This document shows positions 7,395 through 15,917 of a stretch of DNA of 24,149 bases, in pieces (the stretch's first letter is position 1; each line of letters begins with the position of its first letter). The translations under genes and the position numbers were made by a program. The notes beneath the pieces were generated by a model, which saw nothing but the letters and a program-made list of their open reading frames with translations, searched no databases and was not told where the DNA came from. Origin of the DNA: CAZBLK01 sp964492715 (GTDB lineage: Bacteria > Bacillota > Clostridia > Lachnospirales > WRBF01); assembly GCA_964492715.1 (NCBI GenBank), contig CAZBLK010000033.1:1-24149 (forward strand). Reading direction: 5' to 3'.

Positions 7395-9023
7395 ATGACT
7401 ATGGTGACATTATCGAACATACTTGGTTTAAATGCTTTGCGTAATATGAGTGTACAAGGTATAAACCAAAAAAGCTATGGGCGGCTTGCGTCTGGAAAAA
7501 GAATAAACAAGTCGGCTGATGATGCAGCAGGGCTTGCGATTTCCAGTAAAATGACATCACAAGTTCGAGGGCTTTATCAAGCACTTAGAAATGCAGAGGA
7601 CGGTATTTCACTTTTGCAAACAGCAGACGGTGCATTAAATGAAATACAAAGCGTGCTGCAAAGAATGCGTGAGCTTTTTGTTCAGTCTTCAAATGATACT
7701 TTAACAACCGAAGACAGAGCGGCAGTTAACGCTGAAATTTTGCAACTAAAAAAAGAAGTTAACAGCATTGCGTCAAAAACAACATTTAATAAAAAGCAAA
7801 TTCTTGGAACTCCGTCTATAAAATTTATTGAAGAAGAAATAGACAACAACTTAGCAAGTGCAATTTCAATTAAAAAGCCTCCATCAGCAGCCTCGGTTTC
7901 AAATGTAGACCCAACGGACAATGGATTAGGCGGAACTCTTTCCTGTAGCATAGATGCATCGGCAATAACTGACAACACAATTATAACTTTAAATGGGGTA
8001 TGCTATCAATTTAACGTAACTGGAAGTGCAACCCCTTTGCAGGGGCATGTAATGGTTGACTTAAATGGCTGGGCGGTTGCAAACGAAGGAAAAACCTTTT
8101 TAGAGCTTCCGTTTACTGATTGGTCAGTTGCATTTAACTCTGAATTTAGCCTGGCCATTGATGCAAACGACCCTTACTCACCTGACATGATTATGATTCC
8201 TGCCGCAGACGACTCCACTGGTACAAATAAAATGCTTTTTTTAATGTTGAACTTAAACGGAAACGATATTAAATATAATCTTCAGCTTGCACCAATTGAA
8301 ATAATTCCAAAGATTAGCGAGCTTAAAGCAGGTGATAAGTTAACTGTGTCTGATAAAACATTTGTTTTCAGCAAAGGCGGTTCAAAACTAGCTTTAGGTG
8401 CAAACGAAATCGAAATTAACCTTGACTTAATTGCAGACCTCACGGATTTGCAAAATGAGCTTAATACAAGTACTCCAACAGACATAGATTTTGTAAAAAA
8501 CAAAACAAACGACGGGCTTATTGCAATTTACCGTGGCTCAGGAAACATTGACACAATAATAAACAGTATTAATTTTACACCTTCGTCTAACTCAAAGACA
8601 CAAATCTCAGCTAAAAATGAGTTATCTGAAATTAAAATTTATCTTCAAGTTGGTGCTAATGCAGGTAACTCAATTACATTTGACATTCCACACGTTTCAA
8701 CAGATACTCTCGGCATATCTTCTGTTTCAGCAGCAACTGCCACAAAATCAATAAGCTCAATCACCTTAGTTTCTTCTGGTATTGACAAACTTTCTAACTT
8801 GCGTTCTGTTTTGGGTGCAGTTCAAAACAGGCTGGAACACTCGATTAAAAACTTATCAGTAAGTACACTAAACTTAGAGGAATCCCGCAGCCGAATTTTG
8901 GACGCTGACATGGCAAAAGAAATGATGCAAAAAGCTAAAATGGATACTTTAAGCAAGGCAGCTACATCAATGCTTGCATCAGCAAATTCAAATGTTGAAT
9001 CTGTTTTGCAACTGTTAAAGTAG
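7395..9023 (+). CDS. Flagellin, flagellar filament protein (542 aa)
   Basis: This is the structural subunit of the flagellar filament, exported by the flagellar type III apparatus and lacking a Sec signal peptide. The conserved N-terminal D0/D1 region is residues ~1-145, with RLASGKRINKSADDAAGLAI and GISLLQTADGALNEI. The conserved C-terminal D1/D0 region is ~461-542, with LSNLRSVLGAVQNRLEHSI, NLEESRSRILDADMAKEM and a NVESVLQLLK end. The middle ~300 residues (about 150-455) are variable, surface-exposed and rich in Asn, Ser, Thr and Asp. The extreme N-terminus (MTMVTLSNILGLNALRNM) differs from the usual MRINHNI-type start. ATG codons at 7395 and 7401 are both possible and neither has a Shine-Dalgarno sequence. 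The gene stands alone, followed by a possible terminator. Identification as flagellin is secure; whether it is the main filament subunit is unknown. Confidence 0.95.
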   Translation: MTMVTLSNILGLNALRNMSVQGINQKSYGRLASGKRINKSADDAAGLAISSKMTSQVRGLYQALRNAEDGISLLQTADGALNEIQSVLQRMRELFVQSSNDTLTTEDRAAVNAEILQLKKEVNSIASKTTFNKKQILGTPSIKFIEEEIDNNLASAISIKKPPSAASVSNVDPTDNGLGGTLSCSIDASAITDNTIITLNGVCYQFNVTGSATPLQGHVMVDLNGWAVANEGKTFLELPFTDWSVAFNSEFSLAIDANDPYSPDMIMIPAADDSTGTNKMLFLMLNLNGNDIKYNLQLAPIEIIPKISELKAGDKLTVSDKTFVFSKGGSKLALGANEIEINLDLIADLTDLQNELNTSTPTDIDFVKNKTNDGLIAIYRGSGNIDTIINSINFTPSSNSKTQISAKNELSEIKIYLQVGANAGNSITFDIPHVSTDTLGISSVSAATATKSISSITLVSSGIDKLSNLRSVLGAVQNRLEHSIKNLSVSTLNLEESRSRILDADMAKEMMQKAKMDTLSKAATSMLASANSNVESVLQLLK

Positions 9024-9038
9024 CTTGTTTTCGTAATA

Positions 9039-9122
9039 AAAACTACCTACTTTCCAAGAGCTTAAATCTTATATCAATTCTGTTAAAAATTTTGAGGATT
9101 TTCCCTATAGGAAGGTAGTTTT
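9039..9122 (+). terminator. Possible terminator after flagellin (long inverted repeat)
   Basis: AAAACTACC (9039-9047) is the exact reverse complement of GGTAGTTTT (9114-9122). An additional TTTCC/GGAA pairing is possible inside, and the loop is long (~66 bases). The second arm ends in a T run followed by TATCTATTTTTA. It lies 16 bases after the flagellin stop. The long loop makes it unusual as a Rho-independent terminator, so the role is uncertain. Confidence 0.45.
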
Positions 9123-9268
9123 ATCTATTTTTACTTACATTAATAACCATAAATGTTATTAAATGGAAATGAGAAAAGGAGGTGTCTAAAAAGATTAAAA
9201 ATAAAATAAGACAACTTGCATACAATGGGATAATTAACTTAAAAAATTTTAGATAATGGAGGTAAAAA

Positions 9269-12200
9269 ATGACCGTAAAAAAGATGAAAAAAGCATTTGC
9301 GATTATGCTTACGATAGCAATTTGCTTTGTGCAGATGATAATAATTCCACCAGAAATTAAAGCTTATGCACAAGGCAATTTTTTGACCGCACAAGTAGTG
9401 GGTGGTGTGTCAATTATCGGTTACTCTGACCCAACTGTAACCGACCTTATAATTCCAAGAATGATAGGCAAAGATTACGTTGTTGCAATTGGTTCAAAAG
9501 CGTTTTTAAGGTTTGATAAGCTTAAAACAATAAAAATTGCGGACACGGTTGCATCAATCGGTACAAACGCTTTCCAAGAATGTACATCACTTGTAGAAGT
9601 AACAATTCCTGGAAGTGTAAACAGCATTGGTGCATATGCATTTATAAAATGTACTGCTCTTGAACGTGTAAACATTTTGTTCGGCGTTTCATCAATTGGT
9701 GATTCTGCATTTGCTTATTGTACAAACCTTAAAACGGTTGACATTGCAGAATCGGTAAACGATATACGCACCCTTTCGTTTACACGCTCACCTAATGTAA
9801 CAATTCAAGCTGATGCAGATACATATGCTGCCAGCTACACAACAAAGGACACTTACACAACAGCTGATGAAAACAAAAAAGACCTTCCAAACAACTCACC
9901 TGCAGCTTATGAATATAAATCAAAGTTAAACAGTAACGGTGAAGTTGAGGTTGAAATCGTAAGTTATAAAGGTTTAAACAAACAACCACAAGTTCCGTCG
10001 GAAATTAACGGTGATAGTGTAACGCAAATTGGTGATGGGGCTTTTCAGAACAGTGGAATTTCTCAAGTCACACTTCCGCCAACTTTAAAAACAATTGGAA
10101 CAAACGCATTTTTAGGAACAAGCCTTACATATGTTGAAATTCCAGCAAATGTAACAGGTATTGGGAAAAATGCTTTTGAAAACGCAAGCACCTTAACACT
10201 TGCAGGCGGCGTTGTTGTTGATGACTATTTAAGAGCAAACAACGCAACAAACATTAAGTTTAAGCCGTTTACAGAAGGTCAAACGCTTTTCCAATTTATT
10301 AAAATTCAAGCAACAAACTATGGCAACATTTCAGGCAACCAGTCAAGAGACTATAGAAAAGGCTCAACGATTGATATTTCTGCTTATCCCCTATATTCAC
10401 AAGCTAAATTTAAAAAGTGGGAATTAACCGCTGACCTTCCTGAAAACGAAAAAGGCGTAATTGCAGACCCTTACAGCTCCACAACAAAATATACACTTCC
10501 TGTAAGTGTAAGTAACCTTAACGCAACAATTACTCTTACGGCTGTGTTTGAATGGGAAGATGAACCTGACGTTATTATTGAAAACGGAATAGTTAAAAAG
10601 TTCTATCAACCTAACACAACAACAATTTCTATTCCGGCAACATGGGCAGAAAGCAGCACAAGCTCAAAAATTGTTAACACAACAGCAATTGAAAATTATG
10701 CCTTGATAAATTACAATGCACAAATAATTGAGCTTCCAAGCACAATTTCAAGATTAGGTAGTGATGCAAATGCTGCAATGTGCCTTGTTAATAACCTTAA
10801 TTCATTAAAAGAAATTAAGGTTGCATCAGGAAACACTTCTTATATGTCAAATGACGGAGTGCTTTTCAGTGCTGACGGTAAAACATTACTCAGGTATCCT
10901 CCTGCAAAAGTTGGGCAAAGTTATGAAATCCCTGAAGGTGTAACAACAGTTGCGGCATATGCCTTTTATAATGCAGGTTTAAGCACAATAAAATTGCCAA
11001 GCACACTTACATCTATTGGTAACTACTCATTTTATAACACAAAAATTACATTTATTGAAATTCCTGCTGGCGTGACAAAAATAGGCGAAATGTTTGTTTC
11101 TAACTGCACTGAACTTACAAGCATAACAGTTGATGATGCAAACCAACACTATTCAGACGACGAAGGCGTTTTGTATGACTTTGGCAAAACTTTATTAATC
11201 GAATACCCAATAAAAAAGCCAGATGCAACTTACACAATTCCTTCAACAACATTAGCGTTAAAAGATTATGCTTTTTCTAATAGGCTATTAACAACCTTGA
11301 ATTTTGAAGAACCTTCAAGCTTGCAAACAATTGGAAACTATGCGTTTAACATGGCAAGGCTTGAAACAATCCAGCTTCCGCAATCGGTAAAGAGTATTGG
11401 TTATGGTGCGTTTGCAAACACAAGTTTAACTGGCAAATTTACAATTCCAAGCAGCACAACCTATATCGGTGAGGAAGTATTTGTAGGAAGCAAAAATATT
11501 TCTGAAATAGCTGTTGAAGAAGGCAACACAGTTTTCAGCACAGGAAGAGATGCAGAGGGCAACAGTGACGGCGTTCTTTATAAAGGAACAAGGCTTTTGC
11601 TTTATCCCCCCGCAAAACAAGATGAAAAATATCAAGTTCCAACTTCAACTGTGACTATAGGTCAGTATGCTTTTGCTAACACCGCTAACTTAAAAGAAGT
11701 TGAATTTGAAGCTCAAGCAGGTGAAAACGAAAGCGTAACACCAAGTAGCGTAACAAACCTTGAGCAATATGCCTTTTATAATTCGGCAATTGAAACAATA
11801 ACCTTCCCAAGCAAATTAACATCAGTTACAAACTATTTGCTTGTAGGGGCAAAAAACCTCAAGAAAGTTATTTTCCCGAAAAATGTAACTAGCATCAGCT
11901 CGTATGTAATTTCAGGTGCAAGTGGTGTGACAGAGGTTACAGTTCACAACAGCGAAGCATATATATCACCATATGCCTTCTCAGGTTCAAGTGTAAAAGT
12001 AATTGAAGGCTGGATTGGTTCAACTGCTGAAGTGAACGCATATTATGGTTATCCAAATGCAAAGTTTAAGCCACTTGACAAAATTACGAAGGGCTTAGTC
12101 ATTGAAAACGGAAAGTTGGTTGACTTTGTGCCTGACCCAACGGACGAAGAATATCAAACTACGAAGGCTGTTGTTCTTTCTCCCGATATTAATGCAACAC

Positions 12201-14608
12201 CTCTTTCAACAATAGGTGAAAACGCATTTAGCGGTGCAGAAATTAGCTCAATAAAAATTCCGCTAAGTGTGAAAAGGCTTGATGGACATTCCTTTAACAA
12301 CATTGTTGGGCTTAAAGAAATTTATATCCCAAGAAGCGTAAATTCAGTTGGAAGCTTGTTGTTCTATGGCTGTAATGAGCTTGGAAAAATTACAGTTGAC
12401 AAAAACAACACAACTTTTGCTGATGACAAAGGAGTTTTGATTAACAAGTCAGCAAAATCGCTCCTTGAAGTTCCGCACGCTTTCACAGGCATAGACGGAA
12501 AATACACGGTGCCTTCAACTGTAAAAACGATTGAAAGCAGTGCATTTGTTGGTGCAACAGGAATTACTGAGCTAGTTATAAGGGACATACCACGCATTGG
12601 CGTAAATGCTTTTAAGGGTTCGTTTGTTTCACCAACAAGTGTTTCAATTACTCTTGAAGGCGACGTACAAGAAATTGATAATGGAGCGTTTGAAGACTGC
12701 ACAGGTGTTACTTCAATTAATATTCCTGCAAATGTACAAAGAATTGGCTTCAACGCATTAGGCGGAATGAAAAACCTTAAAGAAATTAAGGTTGATTTAG
12801 GAAACAGTGAGTATGTAGATGTTGACGGCGTTTTTTACTCAAAGGACAAAAAGGTGTTGTTAACATATCCAATGGGTAAAGCAGAAACTCATGTGGCAAA
12901 CCTTGCACCTGAAACAGAAGAAATATATTCACACGCTTTCTATGGAAACGACGTAATTCGCAGCATAAGCTTGCCTGAAAACTTAATTCAAATAGGTCCA
13001 TATGCTTTTGCGTTTAACACAAACCTTAACAGCGTAAAGCTTCCTGATTCCTTAGTGCATATAAGGAATAATGCTTTCCAAAACTGCATTAAGCTTCAAA
13101 ACATAACTATTCCAGCGAATGTTGAAACACTTGACACAAATGCGTTTATCACATGCGACATTAGAATGGTTACTGTTTTAAGCCAAGCAGACAAGACAAA
13201 GTTCAACACGTATTACGATGAAGCTACGCAAACGTTTAAGCAAAACATAGGAGCTTTATATAGAGTGTTTGACGAAAGGCTTGACCATGGCGAAAAGGTA
13301 ATGGTTTTACGTGGGCACTTAAACTCAAATGCACAAAAATATGCACAAGAAAGAAGCCAATTCATTGAATTCCGCCTACTTTCAAACAAATTTGTTGAAA
13401 AATATAATGTGTCAGTTGCAGAAATGCAAAACGGAACGTTAACTGCAACACCTAGCACTGATGTGTTTAAAGACGAACTCGTGACAATTGAAATTAGGGC
13501 AGACGAAGGTTATCACTTTAAGGCAGGGTCACTTAAATACACATATGTATTAAACGGTGTGCCCCAAACATTTAGCATAACTGATGAAAATCTTGAAACA
13601 ACCGAAGAACCGCAGCAAGATGAAGCTAACCGAATAAGCACATTTGCAGCAGACAACAGCGTTGTACTTTTAAGAAACACATTCTTAATGCCGCAACATG
13701 ATGTTGTTATTTCTGCCGAGTTTGAAAGTGACTTTGCAATTACTTCAAGCGGAGTAGTTTCATATGTTGGTGAAGGCGGGCCTGTTGTTATTCCTGAAAC
13801 TATAAACGGAATAACAGTGACTAGCATAGCAGAAGGGGCGTTTAAAACGCAAAAAGGCAGCTTGATAACTTCTGTCGTTATTCCATCAACTGTTACCGAA
13901 ATCGGTGCAAGTGCTTTTGAAGGCTGTGAACAGCTTAAGAACGTAACATTTACAGAAGGAAGCCAGCTTAAAACAATTGGAAACATGGCTTTTTACGGTT
14001 GCAATAAGCTTCCGTCAATTGAGCTTCAAGAAAATACTTCACAAATTGGTGAAAAAGCATTTATGGGTTGCCTTGCTTTAGTAAGCTTTAAGGTTGGCGG
14101 AGAAATTGTAGAAATAAAAGATGATGTGTTTAACGGCTGTATCAACCTTGAAACTGCAATTTTGCCTGAAACTGTAACATCTATCGGTGAAAGGGCATTT
14201 AGTAACTGCGTGAAACTTTCAACAATTAAAGCCCCAACAGAAACTGAAAGCTTTACACGTGTACTTGCCTTACCGAACAATGTTGTCAGTGTCGGCAGCG
14301 AGGCATTTAAAAATTGTGAGTTAATGCGTAGTATTTCAATTCCTTCAAGCCTTGAAACAATTGGGGCAAGTGCTTTTGAATACTGCACAAGGGTCACAAC
14401 TGTTAAAATAGCTGATGATTCAAAGTTAGCGGCAATTGGTCAGCGTGCTTTCTTTGGCTGCTACTACGGAGCAATTTATTCTGTGGGTAACGCTTCGGAC
14501 ACATTTGTTGACTTATTAAAGCATAGTGGCTCGAATATTATTTTTGATAATATTGTTAGAACAGTGGTTGAAGTTGAGCAAGAGCAGTTGGGTACAGAGG
14601 AAGTGTAA
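9269..14608 (+). CDS. Giant secreted BspA-like leucine-rich repeat protein (1779 aa)
   Basis: This is probably a secreted surface adhesin or matrix protein. ATG follows ATGGAGGTAAAAA, a good ribosome site. The N-terminus is a Sec signal peptide: basic MTVKKMKK, a hydrophobic core and a likely cut after AYA near residue 35. Most of the chain is BspA-type LRRs with the recurring pattern IG..AF..C..L..V.IP.SV, in blocks at roughly 45-170, 212-325, 440-1345 and 1490-1765. Two beta-rich inserts interrupt them, at ~339-425 and ~1379-1480. Each contains a bacterial-repeat (divergent InlB B-repeat-like) pattern, such as YNVSVAEMQNGTLTATP ending in DVVISAEF. Inside the large block, segments of the form DGVL(Y/F)...LL.YPP mark sub-repeats. 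There is no SLH, LPXTG or C-terminal membrane segment, so the means of surface retention is unknown. It lies 245 bp after flagellin and ends at a clear terminator. Confidence 0.9.
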   Translation: MTVKKMKKAFAIMLTIAICFVQMIIIPPEIKAYAQGNFLTAQVVGGVSIIGYSDPTVTDLIIPRMIGKDYVVAIGSKAFLRFDKLKTIKIADTVASIGTNAFQECTSLVEVTIPGSVNSIGAYAFIKCTALERVNILFGVSSIGDSAFAYCTNLKTVDIAESVNDIRTLSFTRSPNVTIQADADTYAASYTTKDTYTTADENKKDLPNNSPAAYEYKSKLNSNGEVEVEIVSYKGLNKQPQVPSEINGDSVTQIGDGAFQNSGISQVTLPPTLKTIGTNAFLGTSLTYVEIPANVTGIGKNAFENASTLTLAGGVVVDDYLRANNATNIKFKPFTEGQTLFQFIKIQATNYGNISGNQSRDYRKGSTIDISAYPLYSQAKFKKWELTADLPENEKGVIADPYSSTTKYTLPVSVSNLNATITLTAVFEWEDEPDVIIENGIVKKFYQPNTTTISIPATWAESSTSSKIVNTTAIENYALINYNAQIIELPSTISRLGSDANAAMCLVNNLNSLKEIKVASGNTSYMSNDGVLFSADGKTLLRYPPAKVGQSYEIPEGVTTVAAYAFYNAGLSTIKLPSTLTSIGNYSFYNTKITFIEIPAGVTKIGEMFVSNCTELTSITVDDANQHYSDDEGVLYDFGKTLLIEYPIKKPDATYTIPSTTLALKDYAFSNRLLTTLNFEEPSSLQTIGNYAFNMARLETIQLPQSVKSIGYGAFANTSLTGKFTIPSSTTYIGEEVFVGSKNISEIAVEEGNTVFSTGRDAEGNSDGVLYKGTRLLLYPPAKQDEKYQVPTSTVTIGQYAFANTANLKEVEFEAQAGENESVTPSSVTNLEQYAFYNSAIETITFPSKLTSVTNYLLVGAKNLKKVIFPKNVTSISSYVISGASGVTEVTVHNSEAYISPYAFSGSSVKVIEGWIGSTAEVNAYYGYPNAKFKPLDKITKGLVIENGKLVDFVPDPTDEEYQTTKAVVLSPDINATPLSTIGENAFSGAEISSIKIPLSVKRLDGHSFNNIVGLKEIYIPRSVNSVGSLLFYGCNELGKITVDKNNTTFADDKGVLINKSAKSLLEVPHAFTGIDGKYTVPSTVKTIESSAFVGATGITELVIRDIPRIGVNAFKGSFVSPTSVSITLEGDVQEIDNGAFEDCTGVTSINIPANVQRIGFNALGGMKNLKEIKVDLGNSEYVDVDGVFYSKDKKVLLTYPMGKAETHVANLAPETEEIYSHAFYGNDVIRSISLPENLIQIGPYAFAFNTNLNSVKLPDSLVHIRNNAFQNCIKLQNITIPANVETLDTNAFITCDIRMVTVLSQADKTKFNTYYDEATQTFKQNIGALYRVFDERLDHGEKVMVLRGHLNSNAQKYAQERSQFIEFRLLSNKFVEKYNVSVAEMQNGTLTATPSTDVFKDELVTIEIRADEGYHFKAGSLKYTYVLNGVPQTFSITDENLETTEEPQQDEANRISTFAADNSVVLLRNTFLMPQHDVVISAEFESDFAITSSGVVSYVGEGGPVVIPETINGITVTSIAEGAFKTQKGSLITSVVIPSTVTEIGASAFEGCEQLKNVTFTEGSQLKTIGNMAFYGCNKLPSIELQENTSQIGEKAFMGCLALVSFKVGGEIVEIKDDVFNGCINLETAILPETVTSIGERAFSNCVKLSTIKAPTETESFTRVLALPNNVVSVGSEAFKNCELMRSISIPSSLETIGASAFEYCTRVTTVKIADDSKLAAIGQRAFFGCYYGAIYSVGNASDTFVDLLKHSGSNIIFDNIVRTVVEVEQEQLGTEEV

Positions 14609-14657
14609 TTGTGAGTTTTTTAGTATTATAGTTGATTAAATTATGGTTTAAGCTTGG

Positions 14658-14686
14658 GCTGCCGACGGATTTGTCGGCAGCTTTTT
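14658..14686 (+). terminator. Rho-independent terminator of the giant LRR gene
   Basis: GCTGCCGAC (14658-14666) and GTCGGCAGC (14673-14681) form a perfect GC-rich 9-bp stem with a 6-base loop, followed directly by TTTTT. It lies 50 bases after the LRR stop codon. This is the clearest terminator in the window. Confidence 0.95.
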
Positions 14687-14701
14687 AATTGTCTTGTGTA
14701 G

Positions 14702-14956
14702 CATGACGGTACAATGGATAGCCTCTTATTCGAAACTTACTTCTTTTCAATGCTGTTGCATGTGCTTCCCAAAAACTACACCATTGTGATGGACGATGCC
14801 TCTTTCCGCAGAAAAAGTAGGCTAATTTCTATTGCCGAAAAGGAAGGTTATACAATAATATTTCTTTCGTCGTATTCCCATGAACTTAACCAGTTGAAAG
14901 GTATGTACCTTCAATTTTTCAGCTATATAATGCATTATCAAGTGAAAATATTTTAA
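14702..14956 (+). pseudogene. IS630-type DDE transposase fragment
   Basis: The frame reads DGTMDSLLFET, then LPKNYTIVMDDASFRRKSRL and IIFLSSYSHELNQL. This matches the end of the DDE_3 catalytic domain of IS630/Tc1-type transposases, which usually read (I/V)VMDNASFH, then FLPPYSPELNPIE with the last catalytic acidic residue. Here DNASFH has become DDASFR, PPYSPELNPIE has become SSYSHELNQLK, and the glutamate is lost. The N-terminal two thirds are missing and the frame drifts after Asn-Gln (about 14893), where foreign DNA seems to begin. It is non-functional and sits right after the LRR terminator. Confidence 0.75.
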
Positions 14957-15010
14957 TGGGTGTAAGCAAGTAATGAAACAAAGTGGTATAATAAAACAGG
15001 GTGATAGAAA

Positions 15011-15503
15011 ATGGCAGGATACAAAAACAGATACGAGATAAGCGACGAAGAGTGGGAAAAAGTAAAAGATTTGCTACCGAGTGAAAAATTAGAAAAACAA
15101 GGCAGACCACCAAAACCGAACAGACAAATATTAAATGGAATACTGTGGATAGCGAAAAGTGGAGCAGCATGGCGAGACTTGCCAGAGCGATATGGTGCAT
15201 TGAAAACAGTTTATGGAAGATTTCAAAATGGTCAGATAGCAGTATATTTCAAAATGTTTTTGATGCTCTAAAAATTGATGCCTATATGCAAGACCTTAGC
15301 CTTGACAGCTCCTGCGTTAAAGCCCATCAGCATAGTACAGGGGCAAAAAATGGGCTGTAAATTCAGAAACAAACCAAGAAATAGGTGTTACAAGAGGTGG
15401 CTTGAATGCTAAAATTCACGCTTTTGTAGACGGGCTTGGTAATCCTGTGTATTTGCAATTATCTGCTGGAAACATACATGATTCTAAAATGGCTTTGTTT
15501 TAG
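15011..15503 (+). pseudogene. Frameshifted, truncated IS5-family (IS427-type) transposase
   Basis: The start is ATG at 15011, preceded by a weak GGGTGATAGAAA site. The first frame reads YEISDEEWEKVKDLLP, then GRPPKPNRQILNGILWIAKS and GAAWRDLPERYGALKTVYGR, the DUF4096-type N-terminus of IS5/IS427 transposases. The reading then moves back one base near 15218 (KWSDSSIFQNVFDAL, DSSCVKAHQHSTGAK). It moves back one base again at the A6 run 15345-15350 (KKWAVNSETNQEIG, then RGGLNAKIHAFVDGLGNP, DSKMALF and a TAG). The chain is cut there, losing the C-terminal third with the last catalytic residue. The A6 run could be a remnant of programmed frameshifting, but the first shift and the truncation show that the copy is dead. 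Confidence 0.85.
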
Positions 15504-15542
15504 TAAAATAGCACTAGGCGTGATCTTTTTTAAACACACCCT

Positions 15543-15607
15543 AAACATTATGCTGTTTTACTCTTTCGACAAAATAATGTGAATTTTTTTGTCCCTACCT
15601 TGACAGC
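15543..15607 (+). other. Second copy of the element end sequence (attR-like, copy B)
   Basis: This segment matches 6540-6611 (copy A) from AAACATTATGCT to GTCCCTACCTTGACAGC. It includes the ACATTAT (15545-15551) and ATAATGT (15574-15580) pair with the same spacing. As in copy A it runs straight into a sigma-factor coding tail. Unlike copy A, no recombinase gene precedes it, only a truncated IS5-type pseudogene. It is most simply the surviving right end of a second, decayed element of the same family. Confidence 0.5.
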
Positions 15608-15698
15608 AGAATATGTAAGCAGAATCGAAAAAAAGGCATTGAAAAAACTACACAAGGAAATGAAGGAGTATCGGACGCTTGGAGATGATGAGTGTTAG
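15606..15698 (+). pseudogene. 3' fragment of a second sporulation-type sigma factor gene, copy B
   Basis: The frame reads AEYVSRIEKKALKKLHKEM and then KEYRTLGDDEC and a stop. This is the tail of sigma region 4.2, parallel to copy A. Over 21 aligned codons the two copies show about nine synonymous and five mostly conservative amino-acid differences. The present TAG stop is formed by a MITE insertion. Removing the MITE and one TTA copy restores TAA at the same codon, followed within a few bases by a terminator (15869). This therefore looks like a native gene end with its own terminator. The 5' part of the gene is not in the window. Confidence 0.6.
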
Positions 15699-15861
15699 AA
15701 CCTGTGTTCAGTAATGAGTTGCCCAGATTTAAAACAGCGATTTTTCGCTATTCTAGGCGTGGTGGCGAAGACATAATAGAAAAATTATGTCAAGCCGACA
15801 CAACGAAGAGTGGTGGAACAATCACTTTAAAGATGGATAACAGCTTACTGAACACAGGTTC
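15698..15861. mobile_element. 164-bp MITE with 17-bp terminal inverted repeats
   Basis: GAACCTGTGTTCAGTAA (15698-15714) is the exact reverse complement of 15845-15861. The element is flanked by TTA at 15695-15697 and 15862-15864, a 3-bp target duplication. Inside, AGCGA/TCGCT (15735-15749) and GACATAAT/ATTATGTC (15770-15791) form small perfect hairpins. There is no coding capacity. The 3-bp TTA duplication and end type fit mobilisation by an IS5-family (IS1031/IS427-like) transposase, which is an inference. A diverged relative of its interior is at about 371-405. Confidence 0.85.
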
Positions 15862-15868
15862 TTAAAAT

Positions 15869-15917
15869 AAAACCGATGGGATTTAACTTAAAAGCTTATT
15901 CCCATTGGTTTTTTGTA
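15869..15917 (+). terminator. Rho-independent terminator of the interrupted sigma gene
   Basis: AAAACCGATGGGA (15869-15881) pairs with TCCCATTGGTTTT (15900-15912), with one G-U pair and an 18-base loop, followed by further T residues. Before the MITE inserted, the sigma-factor stop codon would have lain only 2-4 bases upstream, so it is best read as that gene's native terminator. Confidence 0.75.

Noticed and set aside
9178..9256. AGGAGG followed by GTG and a 24-codon frame ahead of the giant LRR gene.
   Set aside because: The GTG overlaps the ribosome-site bases, so the spacing is impossible, and the peptide is low-complexity Lys/Asn/Ile.
12364..12753. Long minus-strand open frames within the LRR, SLH and protease genes (for example 12364-12753, 13513-13986, 16914-17582, 21113-21634).
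   Set aside because: They are antisense shadows of strongly supported repeat-rich genes, without ribosome sites or recognisable domains.
14894..14914. Near-palindrome TTGAAAGGTATGTACCTTCAA considered as an insertion-sequence terminal repeat at the IS630/IS5 boundary.
   Set aside because: No matching copy was found at the other end of the IS5-type pseudogene, which is truncated.
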